Assembly (NCBI GenBank): GCA_050084515.1
Contig: CM114273.1
Coordinates: forward strand, 24,180,001 to 24,244,000
Direction of reading: 5' to 3'
DNA from: Blasia pusilla
Taxonomy: Eukaryota > Marchantiophyta > Marchantiopsida > Blasiales
DNA: 64,000 nt
Position numbers and translations under genes: made by a program. This document shows, piece after piece, positions 12,829 through 24,109 of this stretch; the stretch's first letter is position 1; each line of letters opens with the position of its first letter. Under the pieces are notes generated by a model that did not search any database, had not been told where the DNA came from, and saw only the letters and a list, made by a program, of their open reading frames with translations.

Positions 12829-13775
12829 GAGTTTGCGTGAGGGCTACACTTGCTTGCGCCGGTTGATTAGCGTCACTCAAGGGGTGGCAGAGTCCCAGAC
12901 TATCTAGTCATGGTACGCGATGCTGCACCAAAACTTGCGGACACGGGTGAGGAATGGGGTGCTTCTTATGCACACCTCACATACGTTGAGAGATTTTTTT
13001 TTACGACCATCAAGAACATTGAGCGCAATATGGCGGAGGAGAGCGTAGCCACCATGGGTTCTGGGCGAGAGCAGTCACGATTGTTGGCACCACAAGTGCA
13101 ACAATATGGATTCCGAGATAGGTGTGTGGCACCGCGAGCTCAGGGAAGATACATAGAGGCTATGCTACAGAGAACTGCGCCTTCATATGCGGCTCAACAA
13201 CAACCTCCTGCGATTAGTTGTTGGGCATTTGGTGGAGCCCATCACCAACGTGATTGCACCCCTCAGAGCCGCCGCAGAGTTGGATCCATAGAGAGGGAAA
13301 GCCACGAAACAGACCAGGCTTCCTCAATCTTTCATGTTGTCGGAGGCAATGAGCATCCCATCGATGGGTCCTGATCAGAGTTTCCGGAGAGTTGATGTTG
13401 TTGATGTGTAGGCACGAAGGGCGATGGGAGAAGCGAGTGTGAAGACTCCTTTTGCTGATGCTCAGGAGGAGCATATGTCGGGCACAATGTTGGGGGTGGC
13501 CACAATGGTGTATGGTGCTCATTTGTTTTCTGCTTCCGATGTTATAACGTTGGGAGGTACACCCATCGAGGTTTCCCGGTTGGCCATACGCTATGTGAGC
13601 GTGGAGATGGTGTTTCTGCATCATGTTCATAGGTGATTTTAGAGGAGGTGATGGTCTTGCCCTTGGAGCCAATGCTCGGGCCATCCACCTCAGATTCATG
13701 GCAGATTACTGTTGTTAGGATGGCGGAGATGCTTGCTAGACCCATGATAGAGGGTGCCATGGTTGCTCTAGGTGT
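12828..13775 (+). pseudogene. gag fragment of the DNMT-type Ty3/gypsy family
   Basis: The translation matches, in pieces, the gag region at 42540-43970, including the shared tracts NIEPNMAEESVATMGS (here one residue differs) and RMAEMLAR. A CCHC zinc-knuckle relic lies at about 13219-13257 but its second cysteine is a phenylalanine. The frame shifts several times. The fragment lies on the plus strand, opposite to the pol region just downstream, and ends abruptly at about 13775 against an LTR piece in the other orientation. It is a dead copy. Confidence 0.7.
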
Positions 13776-13975
13776 CGATCATATACTCAAAATGGTACTT
13801 ACCTAAAATAGTAAGTTCCTCAATATGGCTCCAAATGAGCCAAAACGAAGGGGAAACCTGCTCTCTCAAGTTTCTCGGGGCCTCAACAGGTCATCCTCAA
13901 CCTCCTAGGCCTGTCCTCCACTACTCTTAAAGACGCTCTAGTAGATCTCACCAATCTATCCTAAAGGACGTGACA
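13775..13975 (-). mobile_element. Partial 3' LTR of Ty3/gypsy copy 1, minus orientation
   Basis: Read on the minus strand it starts TGTCACGTCCTTTAGG at 13975 and follows the family LTR for about 200 bp before being cut by the plus-strand gag fragment. A purine-rich AGGGGGG run farther upstream on the minus strand (about 14106-14112), also present beside copy 2, could be the true polypurine tract; then the LTR would start near 14103. I cannot decide between the two starts. Confidence 0.55.
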
Positions 13976-14291
13976 GCTGTCGTACGCATACACATCGCTA
14001 CACAACATACATCGCTGTCACCGAACACACAAACAAACACGCACGATCCCATGCTAACTCATGGCATCCAAACAACGAGACAAGAAGTACCAAAATATCT
14101 CCAATCGCCCCCCTAGCTGGTGGTTAGGTCCCTCTAACTCCAGATAGCCATCTATCCCTACCTACCATGCCATACATCTCTCGGACGCTAAGAGCAAGAA
14201 GGCCGGGTGCTCATGTGGCCCCATTGTTAGTCGCCTTCCTCTCATCCATGTCAGAGAAAAATTTGGGATCGAAACCTACCTAGTATCTCCT

Positions 14292-14807
14292 CTATGTACA
14301 TCTGGGACACATCCATCATCCCCGAGGAACCCTAGTGAGAGGTGGCGTCAGACATGCCATATGCCAACCTCTCGAACAACCATCACAGACTAGCATCGTG
14401 GCCGCACCACGGGCACAACCACACAACATACAACGCAAGCCTGCAGGAACTACTGCTAAGCTCGGATCCAATGTACCATCAATGTTAGGAAGGTGACATG
14501 GTGCACAATTATGCACATGGTCCTTCCATACCATACCATCGCGTCCCTCGAGCAAGAGAACACCGGATGGCAAAACATCACGCACTCTCAAGATAGTGCG
14601 CCCTGCAGTCACATCCAACGTCGTCCGTTCCATCTGTTGCAAGTAGACATAATCTCCCTGATGAAACCTCCAGATGGTTGGTCGATAACCACCACCCCAA
14701 ATTGTCGCATACCTCAACGTATCCCGATGCTGTGCAATCGCCAAGTTCTCGAACGCCATGGGCATCACTCTCCAAAACAACTCAGCCCTCTGAGAACATG
14801 TTCGCAT
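14292..14807 (-). pseudogene. Integrase C-terminal domain with PHD finger (copy 1)
   Basis: The first part has the Ty3 integrase C-terminal look (FHQGDYVYLQ, then a small beta barrel). At about 14298-14433 follows a C4HC3 PHD finger: CMLC, CDGC, the HMAC pair in GWHMACLTPPL, and a final CPRC. PHD fingers read histone H3 tails. Many plant Ty3/gypsy elements carry a chromodomain here, so the PHD finger may guide integration (inference). Between PPLTRVPRG and WMCPRC one codon is TGA; copy 2 has CGA (Arg) there, so a C-to-T change explains the stop. The last codons end at 14292. Confidence 0.8.
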
Positions 14808-15778
14808 TCATACATCTGGGTCATCAAGGTCCAACACCTCACCAACATCTCGACGAATGGCCGCAAGTAAATCTGGCTCTCGGCCATAAAGTAGCAAGTA
14901 CGGTGAAAAAGACGCTAAGGATGCCTGCCTGCTGAATCTGTATCCCATCGCCAACCATGGCAACTGGAGGTCCCAATCTCCTAGGTGACCTCTTTGCAAG
15001 CCATACTTGCGTAAAATCCTCTTCACCGTCTGCACAACTCTCTCCGCTAATCCATCCGTCTCGAGATGATCTCGCGAAGTCGTGCGGTGGTCGATAAGCG
15101 CCTGATCACACAAGGCTTGGAGCTCACCGCGAAACTCGGTACCCTGGTCTGTCAACACCTCAGCCGGTGCGCCATAATGACTCAACACTCTGTCAAGGAA
15201 GGCATAAGCTACTCCCTCACTCACTTTGTCAGGCAATGCAATGAACTCGATCCACTTCGAGAAGTGCTCGATCATCACCAACACATAATGATTGTGACGC
15301 TTTGTCAAAGGCAAAGGTCCTGAAAAATCCAAACTCCGATCCATCTATACCCTAAGCCCATGATCGGTAATGGATGCAACTGTGGAGTCGGAGCATTGAA
15401 CGATGCTCGGACCCGATCATACACCATGCACTTGGCAACAAAGTGTTGAACGTCAGTCTGCATGCCTCGCCACCAATACTGAATCTGGAGCAAGCTGTAC
15501 GTCCGCTTCATCCCAAAGTGACCCAACTTCTCGTGGGCATGCTGCACTACTCGTGCTCTCTGTGAAGGATTCGGCACTATGCGTACTCTGCCATCCTCCC
15601 AAACCCTCAAAACATGTGTCCCCTCCCAACGGAACCGTCTGGCCCGCTGTAGGATCCGATCCCGCTCTCTAGCATCCACGATGCTCACAACGCTGCCAGT
15701 ACGAAGGTACTCCAAGACTACTCCATCATCATGAATATCTCGGCCACTTTTTGTGTCCTCACTGGCCTCGAGATCCAA
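14808..15778 (-). pseudogene. Ty3/gypsy integrase, zinc and catalytic domains (copy 1)
   Basis: It integrates the cDNA into host DNA. The N-terminal zinc domain has the two histidines (HEKLGHFGMKRTY) and the first cysteine, but the second cysteine is tyrosine (KCMVYD; copy 2 keeps MVCD). The catalytic core keeps all three acidic residues: Asp in LDFSGPLPLT, Asp in LTDQGTEF and Glu in DGLAERV. The reading frame changes once near 15330 between the zinc and core parts. The chain continues into the C-terminal domain and PHD finger. Confidence 0.85.
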
Positions 15779-15850
15779 GGAATCTCAACTAGACCTCGCC
15801 ATTGAAGTCTCCACACTCTGGCTCTCCATAGCCAACATGCCTAAATAGGC

Positions 15851-17269
15851 TTATGCGTGCCATCCTGGCACCGACTCCTCATCACTCTCTCCATGCCATC
15901 GAGCTCCAGTCGCATCTCGCTGACTCGGGCATGGATTATGACTCAACCCATCTGCATCCTGGTTGAGCATCCCTGGTCTATGTACCACCTGAAAATCATA
16001 CTCCTGCAACAACAGAGCCCATCTCGCAAGCTTTCTTGTAAGCTTGTCGAACTCCATCAACCACTTTGGTGGTTGATGATCAGTGATGTTGGTAAAGGGG
16101 TTGCCGAATAAGTAACACCTGAAATGCGCGACAGCCCACACCGCATCCAAGCACTCACCCTTACACGAGTTGTACTTTGCCTCTGTAGCGTTGTTTGAGC
16201 AGCTAGCGTAAGCCACCACAAACTCTCTACCCTCATCATCTTGCTGGGTGAGCACAACTCCAAGCCCCAACATGCTCCAATCTGTGTGCAACTGGAAAGG
16301 ACGCCCCCTGATCGGTCTCTTCAAGATGGGCGCAGACGTAAACCTGTCCTTGAGCAACTGAAATGCTTGCTCTTGCTCATTCCCCCAGTGCCACTCATGA
16401 TCCACCTTTGTCAACAAGGTGAGGGGCTTCGCAATCGAACTGAATCCCTTGACGTACCGCCGATAGAAGTTCGCCAATCCCATGAATGCGCGAACATGGC
16501 TCACATCTGTAGGGCGTGGAATGCGTGAGATAGCCTCTACCTTTGTATGCTGAATACTAAGGCCCCTTGGGTATATCCTATGTCCCAAGTACTCAATCTG
16601 GTCGTAGAAGAACTTGCACTTGCCTGGATGTAGCTTCAGCCCATGAAACTGCAATCGTCAAAACACCTCCTCTAGATGTCGCTCATGCTCCTCAACCGTG
16701 GCGCTAAAGACTATGATGTCATCAATATAACACCTAGCAAAATCCAGACCAGCCAAGATCCTATCCATGACCCTTTGAAACTGAGTCGGGGCATTATTTA
16801 ACCCAAATGGTAAGAACCGCCACTGGTACAAACAATCCTTCCCGTGAGGATCGATGCCCCAAAATGCCGTCTTCTGCCTGTCCTCCAATCTGATAGGCAG
16901 ATGATGGTATCCGGCTTGCAAATCCAATGAGTTGAAGACCTTTGCATGGCCAATTGTATCAAAGATCTCCTCAGGAGTGGGCATGGCATACCTATCGGAC
17001 TTCGTCTGTCGATTGATAGGTCGGTAATCCCCACACATCCGCCTATATGTCCAGTTGCCATGCACATCCTTCTTGGCGGGCATGACAATGGCAGATGCAT
17101 ACTCCCCATGGGACATCTCCACTAGTCTTGCTCTGACCAAGTCATGGCTCCTACTCTGGATCAGAGCCCTCTCAATATCACTGTATCTGTAGGGTTGCCG
17201 GAAAATCGGCGTATCACTCAACAACTCAATGCGGATCCCCGGTCCCTTCAACGTACCCAAATCCTCCAT
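15851..17269 (-). pseudogene. Ty3/gypsy reverse transcriptase and RNase H (copy 1)
   Basis: The RT begins after the typical FSMEDLGTLKG and has the catalytic YIDD box at about 16715-16729, preceded by FLPFGLNNAPTQFQR. The RNase H domain follows with acidic residues in LHTDWS, the Glu of KGECLDAVWA and the Asp of TDHQPP. The whole RT-RNase H frame is open except for one TGA at about 16655, between VF and RLQF, where Gln or Arg is usual; a CGA-to-TGA change is likely. The protein would copy the element RNA into DNA in cytoplasmic particles. Confidence 0.9.
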
Positions 17270-17599
17270 GCTAAACGCAAAGCAGCTCCTTTAACTCCTG
17301 AGGAACTGATGTATTTGGCGCCGCTCTCCTCCTGTCAACTTAGGGCCCATATCTGGCTCCCAAGTCTCCATTGTGACTACGGTAGGACTCTCCGGCGCGG
17401 GTATCGGTGGTTGCTATGGTGCAACCCCGTCTTGAACAACAACACTCAGCCGCTCTCCGCAAGCCAACTGCAAAATCTGATCTCCTCCACGTGCAGTGCC
17501 CACAACCACGCTCGATGCTGTGGCTATCATCTCCTTGCGTACTTGCAAAACATCCCAAGAAGTCCAAGGGTGTCTCTCCCGATCTCCCCTGGTGTCTCT

Positions 17600-18620
17600 C
17601 CCGATCTCCCCGTCAATCTTGTGGGAAATCCCATCGCTCGCTCTCTCTCGTCGGCGTTGGGCTCCACCAACCGCTAAACTGGTCATCCCAAACCAAGCCA
17701 GGACCGGCCTCTTTGTATGCATAAGAAGCAGGAAAACTCACAAACATGGAAAAGGCTGCCCGCGGCCTGCCTACCCTGTTGACCACAGTCAGCGGTGGTC
17801 GATCATCGTGCCTCATAGCTTGTGATCGACAACCTGGATCTAGAATGGAATCCACTAACAAATGGGAGGGGCGCTCAACTCTTGCATACGCCCTCCGTAA
17901 CACTGCATGGGGCACCAAGTTGGTCCACCATAGACGCGGGAGATGGGCTCTAGAACCTACACTCACCGCATCCAAGAACACTGCTGGGCCGATCGAGGCA
18001 CGCACCCGATGAGCACTTGTCACCACCGGTGACCTGGAGTCTCCTAAGATCGGCACATTCTCAAGAATGTAGGCTGGAGAACGAGACTCGTGCTCCTGCA
18101 ACTGCCTTAAGACCCTCAACATCTCCAAAAACAACCGGGACCGAGTGTCAGCCAACCCGCTGCCTCGTCCAACACTTGATTGGCCCTCACATGGCCAACC
18201 AACAATGACCAAATCAATGGTCCCTACCCGCTCTAAGTCCCGCGCCCCCAACAACAAAATATCCCTCGGTAGGGAACTCTGATACCCCTGTACTGCCGAC
18301 GTAGACAATAAGTCGGGAAAATGTAGGCATAACTATGCCACATGTCATAGTGAGACGCGCCTTGCAACATCATCACTCTCCACATACAAGTACTATTGTA
18401 CTCGCACTCGTGCCTACAAAACAGTAGCTAACCCGTTGCTAATCCCTCCAAAGAGATCTAACACTCGAATACCCTCCTCCGGGGTACACCACACAATGGA
18501 TGTGGTATCCAAGGGTGTCATCGTAGCACTCCTTGCTACCTTGTGTTCCTCAGACCCGTCACGCTCCTGTGCAAATGCCTCGCTCCACGCGGTCTGTACG
18601 TGCTCATCTGCCAATCGTCA
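17600..18620 (-). pseudogene. DNMT3-like cytosine-5 methyltransferase inside a Ty3/gypsy pol (copy 1)
   Basis: It would transfer methyl groups to cytosine in DNA. Linear order of C5-methyltransferase motifs: I (RVLDLFGGISNGLATVL), IV with the catalytic cysteine (GWPCEGQSS, Cys codon 18189-18191), the DTRSRLF segment, VI (ENV at 18054-18062), VIII (SRAHLPRLWWTN), a target recognition stretch, and IX/X (ERERAMGFPT) in a shifted frame near 17620-17660. This order excludes DRM proteins, whose motifs are rearranged, and fits DNMT3 or bacterial-type enzymes. Frames break after motif I and before motif IX. It is placed between protease and RT as part of the polyprotein. A DNMT within a retrotransposon is rare; from memory it has been reported in dinoflagellates and charophyte algae. 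Confidence 0.85.
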
Positions 18621-18858
18621 AAGCTCCTTAGTCGAGCCCCACAACAACACCTTTCCTCCACGGAATGATGCAGCTACCATAACACTCCTCTCCATAGAAA
18701 TATCAGGAATAGGAGTATCCTCTGCATCGACATGTCCCTCAATCAAATCACTAGGCCAAGTGATGGCACTGCTAAATGCTGCTAAGGTCGCCATCTCTCA
18801 TGGCCGTTGCTTGATCATTGCACCTGTGAATTGAACGGGTAATGAGCTAAGGCGCCCA
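18621..18858 (-). other. Conserved linker between protease and methyltransferase
   Basis: A coding stretch of about 75 residues matches, residue by residue in large part, the copy 2 linker at 39092-39316 (shared pieces PREMATLAAFS, SVMVAASFRGG, LWGS). Copy 1 has a stop near 18620 and a frame change at the protease end. I recognise no domain. Conservation between diverged copies suggests it was translated and possibly functional, perhaps as part of the methyltransferase N-terminus. Confidence 0.6.
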
Positions 18859-19275
18859 TCACCTGACTGCCATCGTGGTCTGTAGGACGTTGACTCCTCC
18901 TAGTAATCCAGGGAAAAAAAACCCCATCGGGTATAACACTGCTCCACCAACCAAGACGTCGTAGGACTCTGCATCAGTCACTATCGCCTTGGCGCGCACC
19001 ACAGACTCATCTGTAGGATGTCCTAGGTGAATCCTCACCACGACCTCTTGTCGGGTGATATACTGTGTGTTTCTCACTCCACCCAAGGATGTCTGTATCC
19101 GGAATGGAAAACGCTCCACATCGGCTCTCGTCAAGCCCAATCCCCTGAATGTCGCTTTCCCCAACATCACGGGTTGCGCTCCTGAATCCAACAAGATGCA
19201 TTGCGGACTAAAAGCTCTCTGAATTGCATGTGCACCAGATTTCCATTCATTTAGAGATGGTAGTTCATGGGCCAA
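18859..19275 (-). pseudogene. Ty3/gypsy aspartic protease (copy 1)
   Basis: A retropepsin-like domain with the active-site DSGA in CILLDSGAQPVMLGK (about 19175-19200). A second hallmark, the ILG-type segment near the end of the domain, appears as DVLVGGAVLYPMGF. It would cut the element polyprotein. The sequence upstream on the minus strand should be gag but is not; the element is truncated just before this domain. Confidence 0.8.
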
Positions 19276-21930
19276 GAAGGCGAGGGATCCATGGCCTATG
19301 TCTTCAAAATGTCAACCACAGGTCCGTCGAGTGGCCTCGATCTTATAGATCGAATGAGGGAAGGGGAAGATCTTTACGGCAACTGGGTAAGCTTTGATAT
19401 TTGCTACAGAGTGCTGAACGGATGGTTGACAATGGGTGCTCATGTTTATGACCATGTGGAGAAGGGACTCAAAACTATATTTGGCAGTTTGAAGATGTGC
19501 TGGTTACTCTTATTGGAGGTGGTGAAGGAAAACAAAAGGCCACCTCCGGAAATTTATGGGTTCATGGCTAACAATACACAACTTGGGTGGATTGCTATCC
19601 GGGAAGTGTTTTGGGGTGGAGAGGTTCAAGTGGAGAGGGAAAGGTCGGATGCTTTCCATTGGCAATGATGCGTGACCTAAGTACACCAAATCTTGCATCA
19701 AGGAGAATAAGAGGACATAGCATGTCACTCTACTCCAACGCTGCAAGGAGAGCAAAACCTTGAAACAGGCCATGGAATGCCAAGAAGAACTTCATGGGTG
19801 GTGGAGGAAGCATGCGATTGAGGGGAAGTACAAAGATTTATGCTCTTGGTTGAGTTGGTGGACTGTACGTATGAGACAATGGGGAAACTTCATGCGGCAG
19901 GTGAGTTCACTATTTTGTCTTGTCAAGCTCACGCTGAGAATTGTTTGTAAAGTTGCAGCTCAAGTTGAGAAGCGTGGGAACTATAGGGATTTCAAACCAA
20001 AGAAACCAAGCAAGGTCGGATGCGACGGGTTGCCCGAATGTGCAACCTGTCGGAAATCGACGGGTTGCATCCAGAATTTTGGTACAACCCGTATATAAGT
20101 ATGCAAGTCGCATGTATATAAGGCCTGCAAATAGTTTGACCCGGATGGGTTTCGGATGACTTGCACTTGGATCTTCCAGCCCGGAGTGGCCAAAGGTTCT
20201 TGCAACCCGTCTGAATCCGACGGGTTGTAGTAGGTGGGTTTAGGGTTGCAACACGTCGGGACCCGACGGGTCGCAGAGTTGTTCATGGGATGCCTCGGCC
20301 TAGCAACCCGTCCGGTTCCGACATGTAGCTTATTTCTTTGACTCCTGAGCTATTTTCGTTCCCTTCTAACATTGCCGTCGTTGCAGGGATTGAACATTCA
20401 TGAAAATGCCCTCTGCCCCAACACAAGTGGAGGAGAAAGTGTTCCTTCCTCCTGGAGGTCGTCACAAGCATGCCAACAAATTTCACTTGTGGAGGCATGC
20501 CAACAAGACCAGGCAAGAGCAATGCTACAGTCTGCAGCATTCCATATCTTCCTCACAAAAGGCATAACAAAAGGAAGGGGGCCGTCGATCTACGAGCTCT
20601 ATGTGAGGGCGGCTGTGAGATCTGGTGATGAAAAAATGTATGTGGAAGCCTTCAACCGGTGCGTATCTAGAACTCCCCTTGAGCAAGACTTACACATTGG
20701 TGGGGATATTCGTGGGCCGGTTTCAAGACGTCCCATACAGATGGTGGTAGAGCAGTCTGAGCGAGACTCGTGGAGACCATATAAGTATCTTGACTTCAGG
20801 CAGGTTAAGAGGCAACATCGAGGAACGAATCCGGTGATTGATTTGGATGAGGAAATTACGCCGCCAAGGTATTCGGGGACCCCGGACCGCTCCCAAATCC
20901 GTGATGGAGACCCTTCTCCATAATCAGTGAATGTCTTATTTCAAAAGCCCTCCGTTGCTGGAAGTTCGCAACATCTAGTCACTGGGGTGGTTCAACAATA
21001 TGGGATTCCGGTAATGGAGGTGGATTGCAACCTAAAATGGTGGCATATATCTTGGAGCAACCCAGGACGTGGACCCACCTGCAGGGCAGGATCTGATGGC
21101 ATTAGGAGAGCATGCGGCACTTTCCTAAGTAAGAACTGTACAAGGATTGGACGACCACTGCCTGGGTTTTGGGGACTCAAAACCTTTGATCGTTTCACGA
21201 GGACCGGGGATCAATTGAAGTACTTCTTCTGTCCAAATGAATCTTGCGCTTTCCGGAAGTCTTATTCGACTGCCATTGGAGCTCAAGGGAATACCCCCAC
21301 GATTTGGCCCATCGCCGCAGGTACGAACTGCACTCAAGACGAAGTGGACAATCTTACAAGTGTCGATTTCGGATCAGAGCGGGGAAGTTCGAGCATGTTC
21401 AAGATTTTTAATTCAACCCGAGATTGATGTCAACATGTACCCGGAGAAGATGGATGATCTCAATCCACTATTTCTTTTTTAGTCTAGAAATGGGGTGAAG
21501 AGAAACAGAATGTGTAGGCCAACGGTGGAGAGAGCAAAGCGAATTGCATCAACTCGGGAGGCAAAAATGGAGATCATCACCATGAAAGATGTCCACATTG
21601 GCAATGGAATAGGAAGGATGTATTGGGTCAGGAAAAACACTGTAAATTCAAGTGTCACAGGGGTGTATGTGGTGCACATCTGTTGCTTTCCCACATGTTC
21701 ATGTGATGACTTTGTCCAAAGAGAGACAAGTGGCAAAAGGTATTTCCCTTGTTAGCACATGTACTATGTGTTGCTGGTAGTTTTAAGAGAGTCGGAGGTA
21801 GGAGTAGGAATCCACCAACCAATTCTGTCCCTCAAAGAAGTGCGAAGTATTTTAAACAAACCACTTTGAGGATGCAAAATGAAGTTTTAGATTGTACTTT
21901 CATTTTTCAAGAACCTTCACTTTTAGCTTG
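19267..21930 (+). pseudogene. Unrecognised multi-exon gene relic with a SWIM zinc finger
   Basis: Open stretches at 19267-19668, 19760-19920, 20372-20923, 20927-21427 and 21495-21755 look coding but shift frame and contain stops. Near the end, 21655-21765 encodes a SWIM motif: C-S-C, 14 residues, C, one residue, H. The residue between the last Cys and His is a TAG stop (CFPTCSCDDF...YFPC*HMYY). SWIM fingers occur in Mutator-like transposases and in some plant regulators. No DDE core is visible, so I do not assign it to either. The break at about 19900-20390 looks like an intron (3' end TTGCAG at 20385) and is full of palindromic repeats. Confidence 0.45.
20042..20329. repeat. Palindromic GCAACC...GGGTTGC repeats, cluster 1
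   Basis: At least four copies of a 26-28 bp palindrome lie at about 20042-20069, 20202-20228, 20248-20275 and 20303-20329; a fifth is at 22048-22074. Each has arms of the type GCAACCCGTC...GACGGGTTGC around a variable centre. They fall in the inferred intron of the SWIM-motif relic. The same family is much denser at 45229-52720. Confidence 0.8.
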
Positions 21931-22878
21931 AACTCTATTCAACCCAGGGCAAATGGTAGATTGTTTCTAGACCTTTGATGGAAAAAGTGATTGGTTCCAC
22001 ACTTATGATTCCACTGATTTTTTAGTTTTGTAAATTTTGTGCAATTTGCAACCGGTCGGACTCAGATGGGTTGCCAAAATATGGAAGAGAAAAAAAAAAC
22101 TGTGGGACTGCTTAATAACAGAACAAAAAAGTGCAAAAAAATTCACACAAAAAGTTTCCTCTCTTCAACCCAACAAGAACTCTCTTCAAATCATAGGAAA
22201 CTCTCTTAAAAAAAAAGTATCTATTTCGGTTGAAGGTAGTTTCCTCTCTTCTGTCTCCTCTCTTTTCTCTTCCCCTCTCCTCTCTCCTCTCTCCTCTCTT
22301 CCTCTCTTCCTCTCCTCTTACCGCACCTCCCACCAAGGAATCATCAACTTCCAGACAAGAAGTCATATGAAATGGAAAACATCCGCCACAATGGCAAGCA
22401 CAACCAGAACCAATATTTCAACAGTAAGGGGAACCAACTACATGCAGAAAAGAAGTGGAAGGAAAATGATAATATCCGCCATAAGCACAATAAAGGTTTC
22501 AACAGCAAAGGGGAAATGTCCGTCTAAATCCCAAGACATGTTTGAACAACCGAGCGTGGTTCATACACACAAACACGGGGAGGAGTCCCACATTTCCGCC
22601 AAAACCACAACAAAGAATTGTGAGAACATAGCATCTATTAACCGCCGTGTTTACCAACCATCACTTTTAGCATTTGCAAGCGTTAAGAACCTTACAATGG
22701 GTTCATTTTTCTTGCCCACTTTGGTTACCTCCGGAAATTTAGTACTCGCCTCAACTGCATAAACCTATGCAAACAAGCAAAGCCGAATACATGTGTCATA
22801 TAACTAAAGAAGAAAACCAAACTAAAGCTGAAAAACTAAATGCGAAATTTTATGGTGTGGAAAACTTACAAAGGGACT

Positions 22879-24105
<1,227 letters not shown>

Positions 24106-24109
24106 TCTT

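Larger units (their letters stand above)
13775..19265 (-). mobile_element. DNMT-type Ty3/gypsy retrotransposon, copy 1
   Basis: The best preserved copy in the window. Reading the minus strand it encodes, in order, aspartic protease, a conserved linker, a C5-cytosine methyltransferase, reverse transcriptase, RNase H, integrase and a PHD finger. The RT before IN order and the sequence type make it Ty3/gypsy. The gag region and 5' LTR are missing: homology stops at about 19265, where unrelated sequence starts. Stops and frameshifts make it non-autonomous, but long open stretches remain, so it is fairly young. The methyltransferase between PR and RT is the unusual feature. Confidence 0.85.

Noticed and set aside
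17600-18620. DRM-type or CMT-type plant methyltransferase
   Set aside because: Motifs run I-IV-VI-VIII-IX, not the rearranged DRM order, and no chromodomain or BAH domain is seen beside it. The closest class is inferred only from motif order and needs a tree.
19267-21930. Firm call as Mutator-like transposase
   Set aside because: Only the SWIM motif is visible; no DDE core, no terminal inverted repeats or 9-bp duplications were found.
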